Source: Rotaria sp. Silwood1 (lineage: Eukaryota; Rotifera; Eurotatoria; Philodinida; Philodinidae). Taken from it: a stretch of DNA of 64,000 nt. How positions within the stretch are numbered: the stretch's first letter is position 1; every line of letters starts with the position of its first letter. Of this stretch, positions 1 through 11,831 are shown in pieces. Under the pieces are notes generated by a model, which was given only the letters and a program-made list of their open reading frames with translations, did not search any database and was not told the DNA's origin. Position numbers and translations under genes: made by a program. The stretch covers positions 328,073-392,072 of the forward strand of contig CAJNOP010000140.1 of assembly GCA_905250075.1 (NCBI GenBank), in the 5' to 3' direction.

Positions 1-1783
1 GAACTAATGCAACGACATGGAACTTATTATCACATGCATGCTCAGAACATTTCATAGTCATTCGAATATTTTAATCAAAGAAAATATATTTCTAAAAGGA
101 TATTAATCATTTTTGCACGTACTCAATAATATCTATGATAACATAGCCAACCTTTAGTTATGCTCACGAACACTTCTTTTGAAAGTCTGTCGATGCACTT
201 TCACAATGTACAACACTACAGAATCTGACATACACACTAATATTCACAATTGACTAGAATGTGGGTGTGACTCAAGAGAAGATCCCCATACCCACACCCT
301 CCAGTCTCCATGTTAGCTTTTATACCAAAACACTCTGAGCTAGTCTAGTATTCCTCAGGCATACTCAACAAATACGATTTTTTCTTATATCTTGATATAC
401 ATAAACTATTATCAATAGGAGAAAAAAAGTGGAATGAAAGGAGTGCAACGAAAGTTTTTGAGAACTAAAAAAGTGCATATACAATTTTTTTAAAGTAGAA
501 AGCGCTGAGCTAACTTTTTTCATTTTACGGTCTTTTTTTATGTAAACGATACGATTTGGTCTGGAAAAGCTGAACACTTTCTAAAGAGGAGGAGGATGTG
601 TACTCCCTCCTAACGTTACATACCTACATAAAACAAGCATTCAAAAAAGAAACAATACGTTTTTATGTGTGAACATGCCAACTTTTCAACCTATTCTTGA
701 TCAAGTCGTGATGAAAAGAAAAACAAGAATGCAGTATGAGATACGAATATGAAAATGAGTATTTGACTAATAGGATATTCTCAGTTTTCCAGTATTTCAT
801 GTGATTGTTTTGCGAATAAATATAGAATATCTGTATATTTGGAGTTTTTATTTGTGTTGTTTCAAGGGTATGGACTGAAGAAAGGTCTCACTCACACACA
901 TGTATCTGTTTTACTCTTTTACTTATCCTTGGTTACATTATATGATCATTCTCATTGTTATTTTTTGTTCTTTTGTCGTTTTCTTCTCATTCTGTATGTC
1001 ATCAACATTCTATTTGTCTTTCTTTGTGCAGATCTTATTGTGTATGTGAATATCTATTTTCGATGCTTTTGAGTTTAATTCATCAATAGAAAATTAAATG
1101 ATAAGTTTTCAATGAAGATACTGTTTCGAGGAGGAACAACTTTGATACCAACAAGTGTACTCGAAATACATATTTATTTATTTTTGAATTCTTTTAGCGT
1201 TTATTCTAAATAAAATAATTATGTCTAAAGAAAGTGTAAGAACTTTGTTCTAACTCAATATTTACAATTAGGAGTATCAAAACTATTAATTCACGTATTG
1301 ATTCAAAAGAAAATGTATTTTCATCATCGATGACGATATAAAAGTGTTTGATCAATAGAAATTTTCATTTGACTATTTCTAATAGTTATTGAAAAAGTGA
1401 AGGTGATTTATGATTTTACTTTCACTATTCGTTAGGAATCGTGCACGTTGAATCACGTGTACCTTTTCTACGCATTTTTCAATATACCAAGTAACTTTCA
1501 TCTGTACTCACTCTTGTTTTCGAACTCTTATCACTATATAAAGGAAAAAGAGAAAAAAATGAACTTAAAGCATCGTAATATTGATTGGATATATTATAAG
1601 TGACGTGATAGAATTGAAAGAATTATAAAAAAGGGTCTATCAAGAGATTATATACGTTTACTGATGAATGTCTCTTTGTCTCTCTCTTTTTTACGAAGAA
1701 AATAAATAATATCAACAATATATAAGGATGCATTTAATTCTTTTTTCAACATTTTTATTCATGTATATGTACTAATATTCAAT
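1..1783. other. Upstream AT-rich stretch without a recognisable gene
   Basis: AT-rich sequence with poly-T and poly-A runs. The open frames here are short, low-complexity and show no splice structure or family resemblance. The only structured item is the G-rich hairpin at 259-302. The last few hundred bases presumably hold the promoter and 5' UTR of the Ly6-like gene, but I cannot place a promoter. Confidence 0.5.
259..302. repeat. Telomere-like G-rich hairpin, copy 1
   Basis: A G-rich arm (TGTGGGTGTGA, from 260) is followed by a loop containing AGAGAAGAT and a C-rich arm (CCATACCCACACCCT). The arms are imperfect reverse complements. The same arm-loop-arm pattern recurs at 11832, 12092, 17712, 29473 and 59936. 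The arm unit resembles TGTGGG. Confidence 0.55.
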
Positions 1784-2248
1784 ATGAATACTAAAATTCT
1801 TATTACTTTCGTGTTATTATTAGGTTCTTATTCTCTATTGAATTGTACGTTTTGAATAATACTAATCTCTTTTTCTACATAGTTGTCATTGGAAGCAGTG
1901 CTAGACAATGTTACAAATGTATCGCATGTCCTAGACCATTCAAAGGAAATGAAGCAGGTGTCAGCAAAGTCAACGTTGGAGACAATGATTACTGTCAAGT
2001 AAATATATATATTTAAATTTTACATGCTTTTTCGTCAACAGTTTAATTTTGATATAATTCTTTTTTAGAAAATGATTGTGTTAGGTGTTGAAAATCGAGA
2101 CAGTGGTGGTAATGATTGTACCCCTGTAGATAAAGTGAAATATTGCTGTCAAGGCGATTTATGTAATGGAGCAGTAACAGCCACATTGACTATCAAATTT
2201 TTGGCAGCAGTGACTAGCCTGTTATTTGCTATACAATACTTTCAATGA
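1784..2248 (+). CDS. Ly6/uPAR-type (three-finger) GPI-anchored protein
   Basis: Three exons: 1784-1823, 1883-1998 and 2069-2248, with GT-AG introns of 59 and 70 bp; the frame closes to give 111 residues. Exon 1 encodes a hydrophobic signal peptide (MNTKILITFVLLL). The mature part opens with QCYKCIACP and ends with YCCQGDLCN, the terminal CC-x-x-D-L-C-N signature of LU domains, with eight cysteines visible. After the final CN comes a small-residue stretch and a hydrophobic tail (FLAAVTSLLFAIQYFQ), as expected for GPI attachment. It should be an outer-surface protein with a disulfide-rich three-finger fold; ligand and role cannot be told. The usual LU count is eight to ten cysteines, so this is a compact member. 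The intron 1 donor (GTTCTT) is weak, which is the least certain junction. Confidence 0.82.
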
Positions 2249-2344
2249 ATGAACTTCAATTGATACTTGGTTTGTATTTTCGTTGAATATTATTTGTGCT
2301 TTTTTTCTTGTATAAAAACGTTTTTACAACTACAACTAATATAT

Positions 2345-2475
2345 AAAAAATAAATCCAGCGAATTAATTCTATTGTATCTATTTCAACTGGAACACTAGC
2401 ATAAAATTGCTTTAAGATTTCCGTACAAACTATGGTATAAGATCGTCAAATAGTGTAAAAGGATTATAAATTAAA
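2345..2475 (+). repeat. Dispersed repeat downstream of the Ly6-like gene (copy 1)
   Basis: Shares the blocks AATAAATCCAGCGAAT, ACACTAGCATAA and TTTCCGTACAAACTATG, and the trailing GATTATAA, with 11885-12090, in the same order and orientation. It begins about 100 bp after the Ly6-like stop codon. The second copy likewise lies downstream of a gene on the same strand. Nature unknown: non-autonomous element or shared 3' flank. Confidence 0.6.
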
Positions 2476-2479
2476 CAAC

Positions 2480-3190
2480 TTCGCTGAAAATTTTCATTGA
2501 TGTCCGTATGAAAAAATAAAAAATGATTCTACGATTCAAAATTGAAAAGAGGCAAAGCAGTAGTAAAATAAAAATGTCATTCATGGAAATTGTATGATTT
2601 GTGTTCATAAGTCATTATTTATTTCACATAAATTTTATACGATTTAATTCAATTTTAATAATTGAGTACTAAACATCTTACTAGATATAATGAATATGAA
2701 ATGAAGCTTATTTAGTATATTTTGTCTCCATTATGAATAATTCACTGAATGTCGATTGATTCAGTTTATAGGTCTCTTAAAATTTAAAACAATCCACGAT
2801 GAGTCTTCAAAACCAATTTATATGATCAATACAATAAAGTGCTCGTATCAATATATTGGATAGTTCGGAAGAAACTCATAGTTTTTGATTCGAATTGACA
2901 TATATATAATCTGCATGATTTTGTTTGGTTTTTCATACCAAAAGATTCACTATGTAGGTATCCACAAAAACTGTATTAACTATTTTATTACAAAATATGC
3001 AAATGAAAGCTTACGAAAAACATTCTTGTTCTCAACAGATACCATAAGACACCGTTGAAGGTCAGTCAGTGTTGCTCAATTACCTTGAATTTAGCGTCAA
3101 GCTCTACAGGATTTAATGGACTTAGCGTGCTATTTCAAAATAATTAATACATTCGAGTAACGTCATTTTCATTCATCTGTCTATATATAT
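2480..3190. other. Intergenic, nothing recognised
   Basis: AT-rich sequence with no splice-compatible open frame and no repeat that I can pair with another part of the window. Confidence 0.5.
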
Positions 3191-3194
3191 ATAT

Positions 3195-3268
3195 CGGAGT
3201 TGTCTTCAAAATGCAACTAGTTGATTTTAAAATTGATTTCAAGGCAACTAAACTTTAAAGTCAACTCC
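3195..3268. repeat. Small inverted repeat set in a TA dinucleotide run
   Basis: Arms begin GGAGTTG and end CAACTCC, with partial complementarity inward, and both sides are flanked by (TA)n. This looks like a short palindromic MITE inserted into a TA microsatellite, or a microsatellite seeded at its ends. Confidence 0.5.
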
Positions 3269-3293
3269 AACATATATATATATATATCTTTAA

Positions 3294-3535
3294 CCTCTTG
3301 GATACCGGGGATTTCTTGCGTTCTCTACAATTATATGGAAAAACCACTCTCTCTTGCGCTCGATCGTCTTGTATCAGCTGTATTCATGCATATTTTGTCG
3401 TACATATAACATGGATCGATATAGCTATGCCAATGAACATTTCGTTTCACAGCTGTTTATCGACACGACAGAACGAAAAAAATAAATTCTTTCGTTCTGC
3501 ATGTCTTCAATTGAAGACAAGCAGTATCCAAGAGG
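3294..3535. mobile_element. piggyBac-like MITE with TTAA target duplication
   Basis: A perfect 12-bp terminal inverted repeat, CCTCTTGGATAC at 3294-3305 and GTATCCAAGAGG at 3524-3535, is flanked by TTAA on both sides (3290-3293 and 3536-3539). The element is 242 bp. The open frames running through it do not resemble any protein, so it is non-autonomous. TTAA duplication is the hallmark of piggyBac and Kolobok elements; the terminal CC favours piggyBac. Confidence 0.8.
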
Positions 3536-3669
3536 TTAATTGTTCTGTTCAATCGAGCTATGAAAACTATATTTACTTGAAAGAATCATTGAAATCTGTT
3601 TTAACTATTACGTTAATCATGTTGTTAATTTCATTTTTAATTCGTCTAGTCTTTTTAAGACTAAGGACC

Positions 3670-3966
3670 ACTGTATATATGATCGTAAATCTGCCATCTC
3701 CTTAGGTTTTAGTTTCAATAGATTAGAAAACTATAAAATGAAATTATGCATATTTCTTTGAATTTATCTTTCGTTTTATTGAATGTCTAAAATAATTTCC
3801 TTTTGCAAACTCACTATGAAAACTAATGGTATAGATCAAAGTAGTTTTTGATGTTCTAAAAATTGAGATAGTGATCATATTTATCATTGATCTCTGTCCC
3901 AGATTATGTAGAATTATAAAAATGCGATAGAATCCATTTTCATGTTATATAGACAAATTTTCATAC
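3670..3966. repeat. Left arm of a large diverged inverted repeat enclosing the hAT element
   Basis: Reads forward as the reverse complement of 7140-7517. Shared blocks include GATCGTAAATCTGCCATC against GATCGCAAATCTGTCATC, ATGAAAACTAAT, and ATAGTGATCATA. Identity is moderate with indels, so the repeat is older than the hAT insertion between its arms. Confidence 0.7.
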
Positions 3967-4337
3967 GTTTTTTAGTGTTCTATTCGATTTAAATATCAAA
4001 TTAATATTACAGATCACAATATATACTTCAGCAAAAATAATATGTCATCGAAAAAATTCATGTAGTCACTCTCATGAACTTTTTTCTCAAGTTTTGCCCT
4101 GCTTAAATGTATGTGACATCACGTTTTTTTTTGTACTAACTCCGAATATGGTATTCATTTTGCTCTGAAGTTGAAGTTAGATCAAGATTCAATAGGAAAA
4201 TGATCGACATCAACTGTTACAGTACTCCCAAAATGATTAATTTTTTTACAATGTTTCTATAAGAATGAGTTTTCAGATAAAAAAGTTTTTTCTTAAAACT
4301 ATATAGATCTGTAAAATAGAGTACTGCAACCCGCGAG

Positions 4338-4430
4338 TCGGGTACCCGAACTCAACGCGGGTATCGGGTACGAAATGGACGGGTACGGGTAGGGTAGGGT
4401 ACGAGCAGGGTAGAGTACGGGTATGAGTGA
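4338..4430 (+). repeat. Left subterminal GGGTA repeat cluster of the hAT element
   Basis: Repeated GGGTA, GGGTACGGGTA and GGGTAGGGTA units on the + strand. Subterminal repeats of this kind are normally transposase-binding sites in hAT elements. The right cluster (6990-7106) carries the same motif on the same strand, so the clusters are direct, not inverted. Confidence 0.75.
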
Positions 4431-4720
4431 CACAGCGATGAAAATTTGTACTCATACAATACTCTATAGAAAACCTAATGTTTTTGGAGAAACAAGTTTC
4501 TTTATTAGCAGGGCAATTCTTAAAAAATTGAAAATGCTTTTTTTTGCTGCTATATGATAGTGACATCTTTAATCACATCGTTGATTAGTGGTCCGATGAA
4601 TTTATTCATGACATCATTTTTATATATGATCCGAAAAAAAATGGTGATGCTCAACTTCAACATTATTTTATTTAATTACGATACTGTATAAGTTTTTTTA
4701 GATTTTTAAAAATATTTACC

Positions 4721-6835
4721 ATGTCTAACAGTGATAAAGATTCAATTAGAAAACGATTAGACAGTGGTGAATATAAATCGTGTGATAAGTCAACAACTGC
4801 TAGTGCCGAGTGGTGGAAATCATTCAATCGCATTCAAGATGAAAAAGAAAATATCATTCCTTATGTTATATGTATACATTGTAAATCAGTTCTTGCTTAT
4901 GATTCACAGAAAACTAGTTCAAAAACACTGAAACTTCATTTCGAGAATTGCAAAAGTAAACTTACTATTACTACACCAAAAATTACAGCACATTTTACAA
5001 GTGAAAAATATAATCACGTAGCATCGAAACATATAAAGAAAGTATTAAATGAATGCGTTAAGTTTTGTGCTTACGGCATGAGATCGTTTAACTCGGTTAA
5101 TGGACATGGTCTCGAATTTTTAGTGCAGGATCTTCTCCACGTTGCTTATTCAACTGATGTTAAGATTAAAGGGTCAGATATTATACCTCATTCAACAACT
5201 ATATCTCGTCGTGTACAATCTATGGCTTGTGGTAAATAAAGTAATAATTCATAAAGATATAATTTACTTTGTTTTTCATAGATGAACGACGTAAATTAAT
5301 TATTACATTAAAAAATGATATCGGACAGGTGAAGTTGTTTGGAATCACCTGTGATTACTGAAAAAACACTTATACGTCGGAAATTTTGTTGACTATTAGC
5401 ATACATTATGGAAAAAATTATAAAATAAAAACATGTGCGTTAAAAACTATGCTTTTTTCTGTATCAAAAACCGGTGGTAAGTTCATCAATGGAAAAAGTT
5501 TCTTGCAAAGATGTTTCGGATCATAAAACGATAACGTTTTGTCCTAGAATATCAGAACTCAAAATCTTTTTTGTACCTCAATAAATCGGTATCGGTCATT
5601 CAACATTTCAATTACTTTTTGTTATTCTAGAAAATACATGGAAAGCAATATGTAATACGCTAGAATCGTATGACCTTCATCCAGATGGTTCACATATAAT
5701 CTTTGTTACCGACAATGTATCAAAATTTAATTAATGCACTTAAATCTGAAGCTCATATTAGATGTGTGTGTCATTGCATTAATTTGGCTATTCAACAAGC
5801 AATTGAAAACTGCTATATTGTTAATCTCATGGTCAAACAGTCTCGTGAGTTAGTGTCGCACTTTAAACGTTGCGAGCTACGACAAATTTTACGAACAACA
5901 TTAAAACATGATTGTGTTACCAAATGGAATTCGATATTCGAAATGCTCAACTCAATATTGCTAAATTGTACAGAAATTGAACTTACATTGGACGATCGTA
6001 AAGAAATATTTTATCTTAATAATATCAATCGAACACTTTTAAGTAATATATGTAGAATTCTATTGATCTTCAAGGTTGGTAGTGAAATATTATCTGCCGA
6101 TGATTCCCCAACTCTGCATCTCGTTGTACCCTTTTTTTAAAAATTTCGTAAATGTTGTGAAGTACGACCCGGTGATACAGCTGAAATAACAGACTTTAAA
6201 AATATTTTGTTAAATAAGCTTGATGATAAAATTTGGTTATCGGAATTTCACTACATAGCCACTTTTCTTTGTCCAGAAACCAAAAGTTTAACTGTACGTA
6301 TTAATCGTTATAAATATAACTGAAAAACTTTTTTTTTGTCTTTTTTAAGTCCTTAAACAAATCTGAATGAGATTCTGTTTTAAGAAGTGTTCGTTCAATG
6401 TTGAAAACATTGAACATTGATGAAGACGTCAACAATGTGGCTTCTAGTACAACAACTGCATCATTTCCAGATGAAAAAAGAAACAAAAGATTTAGAACTG
6501 ATGACTTAACTGTGAACGATGTATTGAGATCATAGTGTGGAAAAGACGATGATGCATCTGATGATGAATACGCAGATCAATATGATGAAATAAATGATTA
6601 TATGAAAAAGAAATTCGTTATTTCAACAGATACTGATATTTTGAAATTGTGGGGAAATTATTTGGTTGTTTATAAAAAATTATCTCGCTTATCTATAGCT
6701 TTATTATCAATTCCAGCTAGTTCAGCAACAAGCGAGAGAATCTTTAGCGAGACCGGACGAATCCTCGAGGCTCGACAACAACTATTAAGACCAGACTCAC
6801 TTGATGCTCTTGTATTTCTTCGTAACTGTGTGTGA
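4721..6835 (+). pseudogene. hAT transposase with BED zinc finger, disabled
   Basis: The ATG at 4721 opens an exon encoding a BED-type finger: a conserved W-W-x-x-F, then PYVICIHCKS with the CxxC pair and the H-x4-C partner near residue 75. A GT-AG intron (about 5233-5280) leads to an exon whose FGITCDY motif, the first DDE-region aspartate, is followed by TGA where hAT enzymes usually have tryptophan. After another intron comes a segment encoding FVTDN, then a frameshift, then RCVCHCINLAI. A further frameshift lies in the poly-T/A run near 6135, and stops follow near 6375 and 6534. The C-terminal dimerisation domain survives at 6602-6835: IPASSATSERIFSETGRI followed by LRPDSLDALVFLRN. At least three stops and two frameshifts make it non-functional. 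Confidence 0.88.
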
Positions 6836-6989
6836 CTGTCATCTAGATGCTGTTATTTCATTATTATTTGATCAAAATAAATCAAATCTGAAACTTATAT
6901 TCTCTATTGCGCTTACACCTACAGTTATAATAGTCTCTATTTCAGCTATTTGGGGTGCCAACCGGGATAGAAGAAGCTTCTAGGAAATT

Positions 6990-7106
6990 GAAACCTACGG
7001 GTTGGGTACGGTACAGGTATAGTTGGTTACGGGTAGGGTAGGGTACGGGTAAAAATTTGACGGGTATGGGATAAAAAATAAGGTGTCGGGTAGGGTGCGG
7101 GTACGA
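6990..7106 (+). repeat. Right subterminal GGGTA repeat cluster of the hAT element
   Basis: GGGTTGGGTACGG, GGGTAGGGTAGGGTACGGGTA and CGGGTAGGGTGCGGGTACG units, all on the + strand, matching the left cluster in sequence and orientation. Confidence 0.75.
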
Positions 7107-7139
7107 AAAGTTATACCCGTGCAGTGCTCTACTGCAAAA

Positions 7140-7517
7140 TGAATGAAATTTTGTCTATGTGATATGAGAATTGTATCTACTACATATTTATGATCCTACA
7201 TAGTATGAGACAGAAATTAATGGTAACTATGATCACTATGGCAATTGATAGAGCATGACAAACTACGTCAATTGACGCTATTAGTTTTCATATTGATTTT
7301 TCAAAAGAAAAAAGTCATGGTTATCATAGTTATTATCGAAAAACATCCAAGACTAATAGACTCCCTAAGACTATTCAAACCTTAACAATTGTTTTTAGGC
7401 ATTCAGCAGAACAGAAATTAAATACACCAACATACGCAGAATTTCATGTTACATATTTCTAACCCATTGAAAGTACAACCTCATGGGATGACAGATTTGC
7501 GATCTTATCCGACAGTG
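7140..7517. repeat. Right arm of the large inverted repeat enclosing the hAT element
   Basis: Reverse complement of 3670-3966 with scattered mismatches and an extra ~60 bp. It starts directly after the right target duplication of the hAT element. Together the arms look like a foldback element that received the hAT insertion in its spacer. Confidence 0.7.
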
Positions 7518-8205
7518 TTTTTTCTAATAATTCACTGTTCATGAATTACTAATTAAGGGATAAATGACATCAGAATAATGAAACTGTACTGAGGTGGATT
7601 TATAAATGTTAGATTTTAAATAAGATATGTTTAGCAATACAGAATAAGAGTTCTATTAATAGTTTTGATGATTCAGAATATTTTTTCTTATGTTTTTTCT
7701 CATTTAATGGGTACGAGCGCCACATTAGATTCATGAAAAGATGCAAAAAATCTCGAAACGTCAAAGTACAGAATATGTCGATAGAATCTGTTTTGAGTAC
7801 GAAGTATGCTGCCTTGACGTCAAGAAAAAAAATTTAAATAGAAAAAATATTTTCAATCTTTGCACGAAATAATGGAAATTCAAGAATCATTCATGTTTTT
7901 TTCTTGTAACTACGTCAAATGTCAGTATTGTCTAAAGACGCTATAAATGGTTTATTGCTTATTCATATTTGTACAGTATACTAGTTTTTAGTTCCGTTGT
8001 TTTTCTGTTTTTCTGCATATCGTAATGTACTGCCACGATAAATACTGATCTTTTTTTCTCCCTGTTCTGTATAATATGTAATCTATGAGAAGGAAGCAAA
8101 GCTACCATGTCGTTTTTTTCTTTTCCTTTTTTTCCTTCTCGTTATTATTAATTTTATCTGTGTTCTATTGCGTTTATTCTAGAGATTAAACTGCGTATCA
8201 TCGAC

Positions 8206-11200
8206 ATGCAATACGAACAAGCAAGTGAAAAAGTGATTATGATGAATACTCCTTATATAACTATATCCAGACCATTGTCACTGACTGAAGATCCTGAAGT
8301 ACAACGAACTCGCAAAGTTTTTCTAATTATACTTGGCGTTTGTCTTGTGAGTTTTTATTTTTCTTTGATTATGATTGGATAATAATCACCGAAAACATTG
8401 CTTGTTGTTTTTTTACATAATATCTATACCAATTACATTATGCGTATTATATAAACAAAAATAGTATCATTTTTACAGTATCATGTAAATGAACTAATCA
8501 GATATACATATAGAATTTTCTCATATTTTGAGATGGTTTTTCTTTAAATATTCAAAAAACAAACAAATTCAAGCGTTTTCATACAAATTTTTAAAAATGA
8601 ATTATTATTTGCTCGAATTTTAAAAGGAAAATGTTAAAAGTAACTATTCATAAATAAAAACGTATTTATCATTTTGTTTGAATAAATGAAAATAAAATAG
8701 TTATAGAAACTAGCAATATTATAGGAACTTACATCAGTCTCTTTTTACGCTTCATCGAACTGATGCCTAACACCATATGAAATAATACAAGAAATTTGTT
8801 CGAATTAATGCAACGTCACTTCCATCTACTGAGTTAAATATGAAAATGAACTCGTTTTATTCTAATATAAATATAATTTGATTAAATCAAATCATTTCAT
8901 AGTTTAACTAAATCTAGAAAATTTTTTTGTCGAACAATATTCATAATCTTATAGAACTTTTCAACATTGATCCATAGAAATTCGAAGGATTTCTTTTTAA
9001 CTCATATTATATATTGAATCTTTTAGGCTCTTTGTATAGTCGGTACGATTAGTGAGATTTCTGAAAGCGGAATCACGAAAGGTATACAAGAAACTCGACG
9101 TGGTGCAGTAATTGGCGAAGGTCTTCTTTCAATTCTTTTCTACAGTTTCGGAATATTCGTTGCTTATCGATATTATGAAACAGGTTTACGAGTGGTATGT
9201 GCTATCTTTTGTTTTTATTTTGACTTCATAAATAGATTTCATTTGATTTTAGTAACATTTTAAAACATCATTTTTGTCGACTTAACTTTATTAATTAATG
9301 AGTCACATATTTTGTAATAATATATGTTATTTTTTTATAAATATATCGAATAAGAATCTTTTAAAAGACATGTCCATTCAAAATATCACTTTTGAATTAG
9401 GTTCTTTTTCATTCGAAAATCGAAACTAAATAGATGGAAGTATTTTGGCTTTATCAGTTGAATGAAAAAACTAAACCCAATGATTTTTTCGATTAATTTG
9501 AAGTATAGTTTTATTTTATTGAGACTATTCAATGTTTTCGGTTAAACGATCGGTAGTCTTCTAAAACTAAGTGACAAACCTGAGCTAACCTATATACTTA
9601 AATCTCTAACATTGAGAGAATAGTATAGCTAATTATTCATAGGTTCAACAATTCTATTCATTAGTTTGTCTAAAATCTTATAAAAAAAACAAAATGAAAC
9701 AATTAGTTATATCTCATTTGAAATCAGATACAATAAACGATTAGTTGATTTGTGAATGTATGTCGTGATACCTCTTCATCGGCATCGTTTTTGTTCCATG
9801 TCTGCTTCAATGCATATTTGTTTCCTAAAAACACTATTTCTATGCATATATAAGCCCGGAAAAAGATAGTTACAGTCCGTTTTTCGAAGATATTGCCACT
9901 ATAAAAACATATATTTTTTTAATAATAATTACATATTCTGAAAGTCCGTGGACTTTTCTACCATCCTCTGTATTTATATTTTAGATTGTAACAATTAATC
10001 ACTAAAAAAATTGGGTACAATGAAGGCAATCCTCATGTCCAGATTCCCACAGACTTGATTTTTTTATTGCCATCAAGATTAATTTTTTAAAATTTTTCAT
10101 TATTATAGAATAGTCTTTTTAAAAAAGCAATTATAGATTCTGATACAGGTTGAAATTCTCTAGTAGTCAATGTATTTTTATCTTGCCTTGCATATACGCG
10201 ATTGGCAATAATTCGAGTATCATCTAGACATGTTCTAGAAAGAGGTAGCTTTTTTTAATTATCTCTATCACCTTTTTCTTCAAAGATTCACGATGATAGA
10301 AAATTTCAAGCTCTATCAGAAAATGAAACTGCTTGTTAAAAAAGTTCTCCTTATACTAATAATAACATTGGAATAAAAGTGAAAGTTTTACGTAAATAAA
10401 TTTCGTTTCTTTGAGTTTCTTGAGGAAATTATCGACGTAACACTAGAATTATTCTTCAGTGTATACTGCACATAAATATAAGACCAGATAAAAATACATA
10501 GGATGATAGAGAATTTCAAGCTCGGTCAGAATCTATAGTTACTTTTTTTTGAAACTTACCTTTATAATAACTATATATTGAAAACAGGAGAACAGTAACA
10601 ATTTTTTGGTACTTGTCGATTCACGGTGTGTTCACTGTACTCAAATTCTTTTTTCAATAATAAATATAAGAAAATAGATAAATATACAGGGTGATAGAGA
10701 ATTTCAACCTCTATCAGAATCTATAATTGCTTTTTTAAAAAGACTATTCTATAATAATGAAAAATTTAAAAAAAACTAATCTTGATGGTAATAAAAAAAA
10801 TCAAGTCTGTGGGAATCTGGACATGAGGATTGCCTTCATTGTACCCAATTCTTTTAGTGATTAATCGGTACAAACTAAAATGTAAATACACAGGATGGTA
10901 GAAAAGTCCATGGACTTTCAGAATATGTAATTATTATTTAAAAAAATATGTTTTTATAGTGACAATATCTTCGAAAAACGGACTCTAACTATTGTATATA
11001 TACAATGTGAAGTCAAATTGGCTTTATGTTTGATGAAAAACTTTCCATGGCATTATAATCTTCGTTACTTTCGAAGGTCTAAAACATCGACAAAACTAAT
11101 AAATATTGAGGTGATAGGCGCATGATAAAGAAAAGTTATTAAAAAAAAACGACTTCTGATAGTTGCAGTTGTTTCGAGATGTTAGATATACGCGTTGATA

Positions 11201-11631
11201 TTTGAGACTTCATGAAAAAAGCTAGAGCAACAATATTGGATGAATACTGCTTCAATGAAATGTTCACATTAAAACTGATATTTCCACTTTTAACTTTTAG
11301 TTTGCTTGGCTTAGCATAATTGAACTGATTGTGCTTGGTATTATCGTTTTATTTCTCATCTTTGGTTTTTTTTTTGGTATCGCAGCTTCAACTGACACAA
11401 ACTCTGCTAATGATGGTTTAAACAAGGGTCTTATGATTGGTGCTGTAATAGTTATCTTCGTAGCTGCTCTTATTTGCATTGCTTGTTTTGTTCTAACAGT
11501 AAGCATATTACCTGATTCATTTCTGTCGATGCTATAGTTCTTTTACTTTGTAGGTAATTATGGTGAAACTTGCCTTCAAATTGGCAAAACTGATTGATGC
11601 CAAAAGATCTTTACCCACTCAACAAGTCTAA
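8206..11631 (+). CDS. Four-transmembrane protein of unknown function
   Basis: Four phase-0 exons: 8206-8346, 9027-9194, 11301-11498 and 11554-11631, giving 194 residues; GT-AG holds at each junction. A likely 5' UTR splice acceptor (TTTATTCTAG) lies just upstream at 8173-8182. The protein has a ~36-residue polar N-terminus and four hydrophobic spans: about 37-55, 78-100, 105-132 and 146-176. The short C-terminus is basic (KLAFKLAKLIDAKR). There is no signal peptide and no cysteine pair typical of claudins or tetraspanins. It should be a multi-pass membrane protein with both ends cytoplasmic. I recognise no named family. Intron 2 (2.1 kb) is inflated by a foldback element at 9867-10995; introns 1 (680 bp) and 3 (55 bp) hold nothing notable. 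Confidence 0.78.
9867..10995. mobile_element. Foldback (palindromic) element in intron 2, with internal direct repeats
   Basis: The left arm (about 9867-10170) is the reverse complement of the right arm (about 10690-10995), with high identity. Matching blocks include CCGTTTTTCGAAGATATTG, GAAAGTCCGTGGACTTT, and TGGACATGAGGATTGCC inverted. The ~520-bp spacer carries a block of the form GATAGAGAATTTCAAGCTC (or a close variant), found near 10293, 10502 and 10689, so the centre is built of ~190-210-bp direct repeats. No coding capacity is seen. Confidence 0.8.
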
Positions 11632-11831
11632 CTTTTCCTTTACTCAATATTTTAATCATTTAAAATTTCATTCGGATTGTTTATAGTTTCTCATTTAATA
11701 TTTCTTTATCACCTAAAAATCCAGAAATAAATATCAAAGATTTTTTTCTCATTTATAACTTGGTGAACACAACAATTATGTTTACATTGAAATAATGTCA
11801 TATGATAACTTTCAGTCTCTTACACGTTCTG

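Larger units (their letters stand above)
4317..7131 (+). mobile_element. hAT transposon, structurally complete but inactivated
   Basis: The left terminus TAGAGTACTGCA at 4317-4328 matches the inverted right terminus (TAGAGCACTGCA read from 7131) at 11 of 12 bases. The flanks are an 8-bp target duplication with one mismatch: CTGTAAAA at 4309-4316 and CTGCAAAA at 7132-7139. Both ends carry clusters of a GGGTA-type motif, 4338-4430 and 6990-7106. Inside is a spliced, broken hAT transposase gene. The 8-bp duplication, TAGAG terminus and hAT C-terminal domain agree on the superfamily. Confidence 0.92.

Noticed and set aside
3298..3705. 135-codon open frame
   Set aside because: Runs through the TTAA MITE and into the left arm of an inverted repeat; no protein-like pattern.
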